Positions 33,405 through 35,197 of a stretch of 35,197 nt of DNA are shown here, piece after piece; position 1 is the first letter of the stretch; each line of letters opens with the position of its first letter. The notes below the pieces were generated by a model. The model saw only the letters and a program-made list of their open reading frames with translations, was not told the DNA's origin and did no database searches. The position numbers were made by a program, and so were the translations under genes. Origin of the DNA: an uncultured bacterium. GTDB lineage: Bacteria; Babelota; Babeliae; Babelales; RVW-14. The stretch is taken from assembly GCA_903825355.1 (NCBI GenBank), contig CAIKAH010000023.1, forward strand, positions 1 through 35,197. Direction: 5' to 3'.

Positions 33405-33665
33405 TCAGGTAGGGATAATATGCTTTTTTGCGCTAGTATTATTATTAAAATGTCGATAAAGCTTGGCTCCAGCTACGCCCGTGGTCCCGGCAGCAGCGAT
33501 ACCAATTACTATTTTTTGCTTAGGGGTAAGATTGTTAAAAGCGCGGATAGGGGCTTTGCCAGCTGCATGCGCTAGCCTACCCATGCGACTCATCGCTACG
33601 AGAGAAGTGGTGCTCGTGAGTATAGTAAGCAGTACAGCAGTAATAAAAGAGTTGCTCCATTTCAT
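33405..33665 (-). CDS. Small membrane protein
   Basis: 86 residues from ATG 33665, which has GGAAGG seven bases ahead. An N-terminal signal or membrane helix (SFITAVLLTILTSTTSLVA), a basic stretch (MGRLAHAAGKAPIRAF), then a second helix (IVIGIAAAGTTGVAGAKLY) and a polar tail. The Gly/Ala-rich second helix could pack against another helix. No family recognised. First gene of the three-gene operon ending in the ankyrin protein. Confidence 0.65.
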   Translation of the reverse strand: MKWSNSFITAVLLTILTSTTSLVAMSRMGRLAHAAGKAPIRAFNNLTPKQKIVIGIAAAGTTGVAGAKLYRHFNNNTSAKKHIIPT

Positions 33666-33706
33666 GGTATAACCTTCCATTTGAAATTAAAGGGTAAGTT
33701 TAGTAT

Positions 33707-33748
33707 GGGCTTTAGCCCCGCCAGCGTCAAACGGGGGTAGAGACGCTG
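33707..33748. repeat. Paired hairpins, REP-like, between divergent genes
   Basis: GGGCT-tt-AGCCC (33707-33718) is followed four bases later by CAGCGTC/GACGCTG (33722-33728 and 33742-33748, 13-base loop). CCCCG and CGGGG can also pair across the two. It is GC-rich in an AT-rich intergenic region between the minus-strand small-protein operon and the plus-strand secreted gene. Confidence 0.5.
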
Positions 33749-33853
33749 AAAAAGCAGCTTGCCTGGTCTAGGGAACAAAAGTATTGTCTGGCTCTTATTT
33801 TTTTCTGCATAATTCAATTAGAATTTATTAAAAATAATGGGAGGGAGGGGAAC

Positions 33854-34318
33854 ATGTTAACGGTACTATTTCAGTGCATATTACTCTGTTTTATGGCAAC
33901 TGGTGTGGATGCCAGCAGCACTAGCAGTTCTACAGCAGGACGATCTGTTTCTTCTGCAAGCAATACCGGTTCATCGGTAACGGGTAAGTTGAAAAGCATT
34001 TTTTCTTTCCAAAAAAAGAATACACCAGTTGTACAAGGGCCCAAGGGTTTACAAGAAGGGGGCGGGTGGCAATCTACTTATAATCCGGCGTTTGGGCTAC
34101 AAGGCAGGGTGAAGAAAACGAGCCCATCCAGACGGCTGATTGGTGGACTTGCAGATGATAAGTTAGATGAAAATGGTAATCCAAGGAAGACAGATAATGA
34201 AGGGCCTATGGCTATTTATCGGGTAGGTCGTGATAGCGATAGTCTAGATGCTGGAAAATACCTTACAGTGCAGTTACCGCCAGATCAAATGCCAGGGGCT
34301 GTAGCAGGAGATATTTAG
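33854..34318 (+). pseudogene. Secreted Ser-rich protein, 3' end lost to IS insertion
   Basis: 154 residues remain. A very G-rich Shine-Dalgarno (GGGAGGGAGGGG) precedes ATG by three bases. A signal peptide (MLTVLFQCILLCFMATGVDA), a Ser/Thr-rich linker (22-43), then a basic and Gly-rich region (QKKNTPVVQGPKGLQEGGGW) and an acidic C-terminal part. No family recognised. Its TAG stop is made of T34316 and A34317 of the target site plus G34318, the first base of the IS element. The original gene therefore continued past the element, beyond the right end of the window. The short form may still be translated. Confidence 0.75.
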
Positions 34319-35194
34319 GGCTTATCCGAAAATTAATTTGATCTAAAAAATTCTTATGGGGATCTCCAAAATCCGCTACGATAGCGGTGTTATCATACAA
34401 AAAGGAGACCCCCATGGATAAAAATTTAGCAGAAAAAATCTGGCATGTCGTTATGCCTGTCTTACAAATAATCAAATTACATCGTGGAAGACCACAACAT
34501 AATCCAAAAAAAGCATTTCTTGGAATTCTTTATGTTCTTGAAAATGGCATTAAATGGTCCTGTTTGCCTCGCTATTATGGAGCAAAATCAACGGTACACG
34601 GCAAATACATGAAGTGGGTGCTCGCTGGCCTGATTCAAAAAGCATTTGAAGCAATTAGGGCTTTGTATCTTGCAAATAGCAGCGCTTTTAATAATTGGTA
34701 TGCCACTGATACCTCATCATGCAAGGCTCCGTATGCAAATTTTTCAGGAAAAAATCCTACAGATCGGGCAAAACGAGGAGTGAAAAAAAATATTTTATGC
34801 GATTCTCGAGGGGCGCCACTTGTGCTAACTGTTGCACCAGCTAACCGGCATGACTCAAAAACTCTTCTTGAACTACTTGATTTGGCAAAGGCAATTAAAC
34901 CAAACATGTTAGTGATTGTTGCTGCTGACAGCGCATATGACTCAAGTAAGTTAAAGAAGGCTGCAGCTGATCGCGGCTTTGTTATTCATGCCGCAACAAA
35001 CAAGCGCAGGAGAAATGATTCTACAATTATCAGACCAAAAGGCCGATGGATTGTTGAGGGATGCCACAGTTGGTTAAATAATTTTAGAGCTGTAAAAACC
35101 TGTTTTGCTAAAACGTCACAGTCATTTTTAGGCTTTGTACTTCTTGCAGCTACCGTAAGGCTTTTTCAGATGATTTGAATTTCCGGATAAGCCC
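34318..35194. mobile_element. IS5-family insertion sequence, 877 bp, complete
   Basis: The left end GGGCTTATCCGAAAATT (34318-34334) and right end (35178-35194, complement GGGCTTATCCGGAAATT) match at 16 of 17 bases. Both are flanked by TTA (34315-34317 and 35195-35197), a TNA-type 3-bp target duplication as in IS5 relatives. It holds one transposase ORF that looks intact. The window ends with the duplication. Confidence 0.93.
34414..35178 (+). CDS. IS5-family DDE transposase
   Basis: 254 residues from ATG 34414 (MDKNLAEKIW), with GGAG six bases ahead; the longer frame from 34387 lacks a site. An N-terminal DUF4096-type domain (HNPKKAFLGILYVLENGIKW, then LPRYYGAKSTVHGKY) is followed by the DDE catalytic domain: first Asp in WYATDTSSCKA, second in VAADSAYDSSKLKK, Glu in RWIVEGCHSWLNNFR, with the K/R pair typical of IS5 (IS427-like). 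It catalyses cut-and-paste movement of the element. The stop TGA overlaps the right inverted repeat. All catalytic residues are present, so the element could be active. Confidence 0.94.
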   Translation: MDKNLAEKIWHVVMPVLQIIKLHRGRPQHNPKKAFLGILYVLENGIKWSCLPRYYGAKSTVHGKYMKWVLAGLIQKAFEAIRALYLANSSAFNNWYATDTSSCKAPYANFSGKNPTDRAKRGVKKNILCDSRGAPLVLTVAPANRHDSKTLLELLDLAKAIKPNMLVIVAADSAYDSSKLKKAAADRGFVIHAATNKRRRNDSTIIRPKGRWIVEGCHSWLNNFRAVKTCFAKTSQSFLGFVLLAATVRLFQMI

Positions 35195-35197
35195 TTA

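Overview
The window looks like a chromosomal contig piece from a small-genome, host-associated Gram-negative-type bacterium. Candidatus Dependentiae (TM6) is my best guess. That rests on low-to-moderate GC, a very high share of secreted proteins with no recognisable family, secreted ankyrin and leucine-rich-repeat proteins, an ankyrin-metallopeptidase fusion and a caspase-like secreted protease, next to ordinary cell-wall and translation genes (mraY, pheS, galU). The assignment is inference; there is no rRNA here. Many genes have G-rich Shine-Dalgarno sites (GGAG, GGGAGG), and these decided several starts.

Layout. 1-3600: a terminator of an upstream gene, a secreted leucine-rich-repeat protein (-), a 584-base stretch holding what looks like a decayed two-gene unit, and an ankyrin-M48 peptidase fusion (+). 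3600-5700: a minus-strand operon of DUF167 protein, GspF/PilC-type membrane protein and FlaR-like P-loop kinase. 5774-6068: tRNA-Arg(ACG), tRNA-Ser(GCT), tRNA-Ser(TGA). 6233-9754: a compact AT-rich plus-strand cluster (TspO-like membrane protein, PF04244 photolyase/cryptochrome, DUF2177, DUF1295) of the kind found in photo-oxidative stress regulons elsewhere, but without its sigma factor. 9810-13368: dabB-dabA, a DAB-type inorganic-carbon uptake system (-). 13583-15032: tRNA-Leu(CAA), HIT protein, alpha/beta hydrolase, bidirectional terminator. 15060-19416: minus-strand small lipoprotein, NtrY-like sensor kinase, an unknown protein and a caspase-like secreted protease; the last two share a frame and are separated by one in-frame amber codon. 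19636-24355: three large secreted proteins of unknown function. 24563-27843: mraY, pheS, galU and a strong terminator. 27842-31165: secreted coiled-coil protein and a divergent FolC/Mur-ligase-like protein. 31446-32375: DHH phosphoesterase (NrnA type). 32390-33665: a minus-strand operon of two tiny membrane proteins and a secreted ankyrin protein. 33854-35197: a secreted protein gene cut by an IS5-family element (IRs at 34318 and 35194, TTA target duplication) that ends the window.

Most notable points: a 54-base, 70% GC palindromic element inserted in frame in the sensor kinase; the amber codon joining the caspase-like and following ORFs; the ankyrin-M48 fusion; a PF04244 photolyase with only three cysteines, which therefore cannot carry the family's four-Cys iron-sulfur cluster; a DAB carbon-uptake operon in a probably intracellular bacterium; and an IS insertion that supplies the stop codon of the gene it broke.
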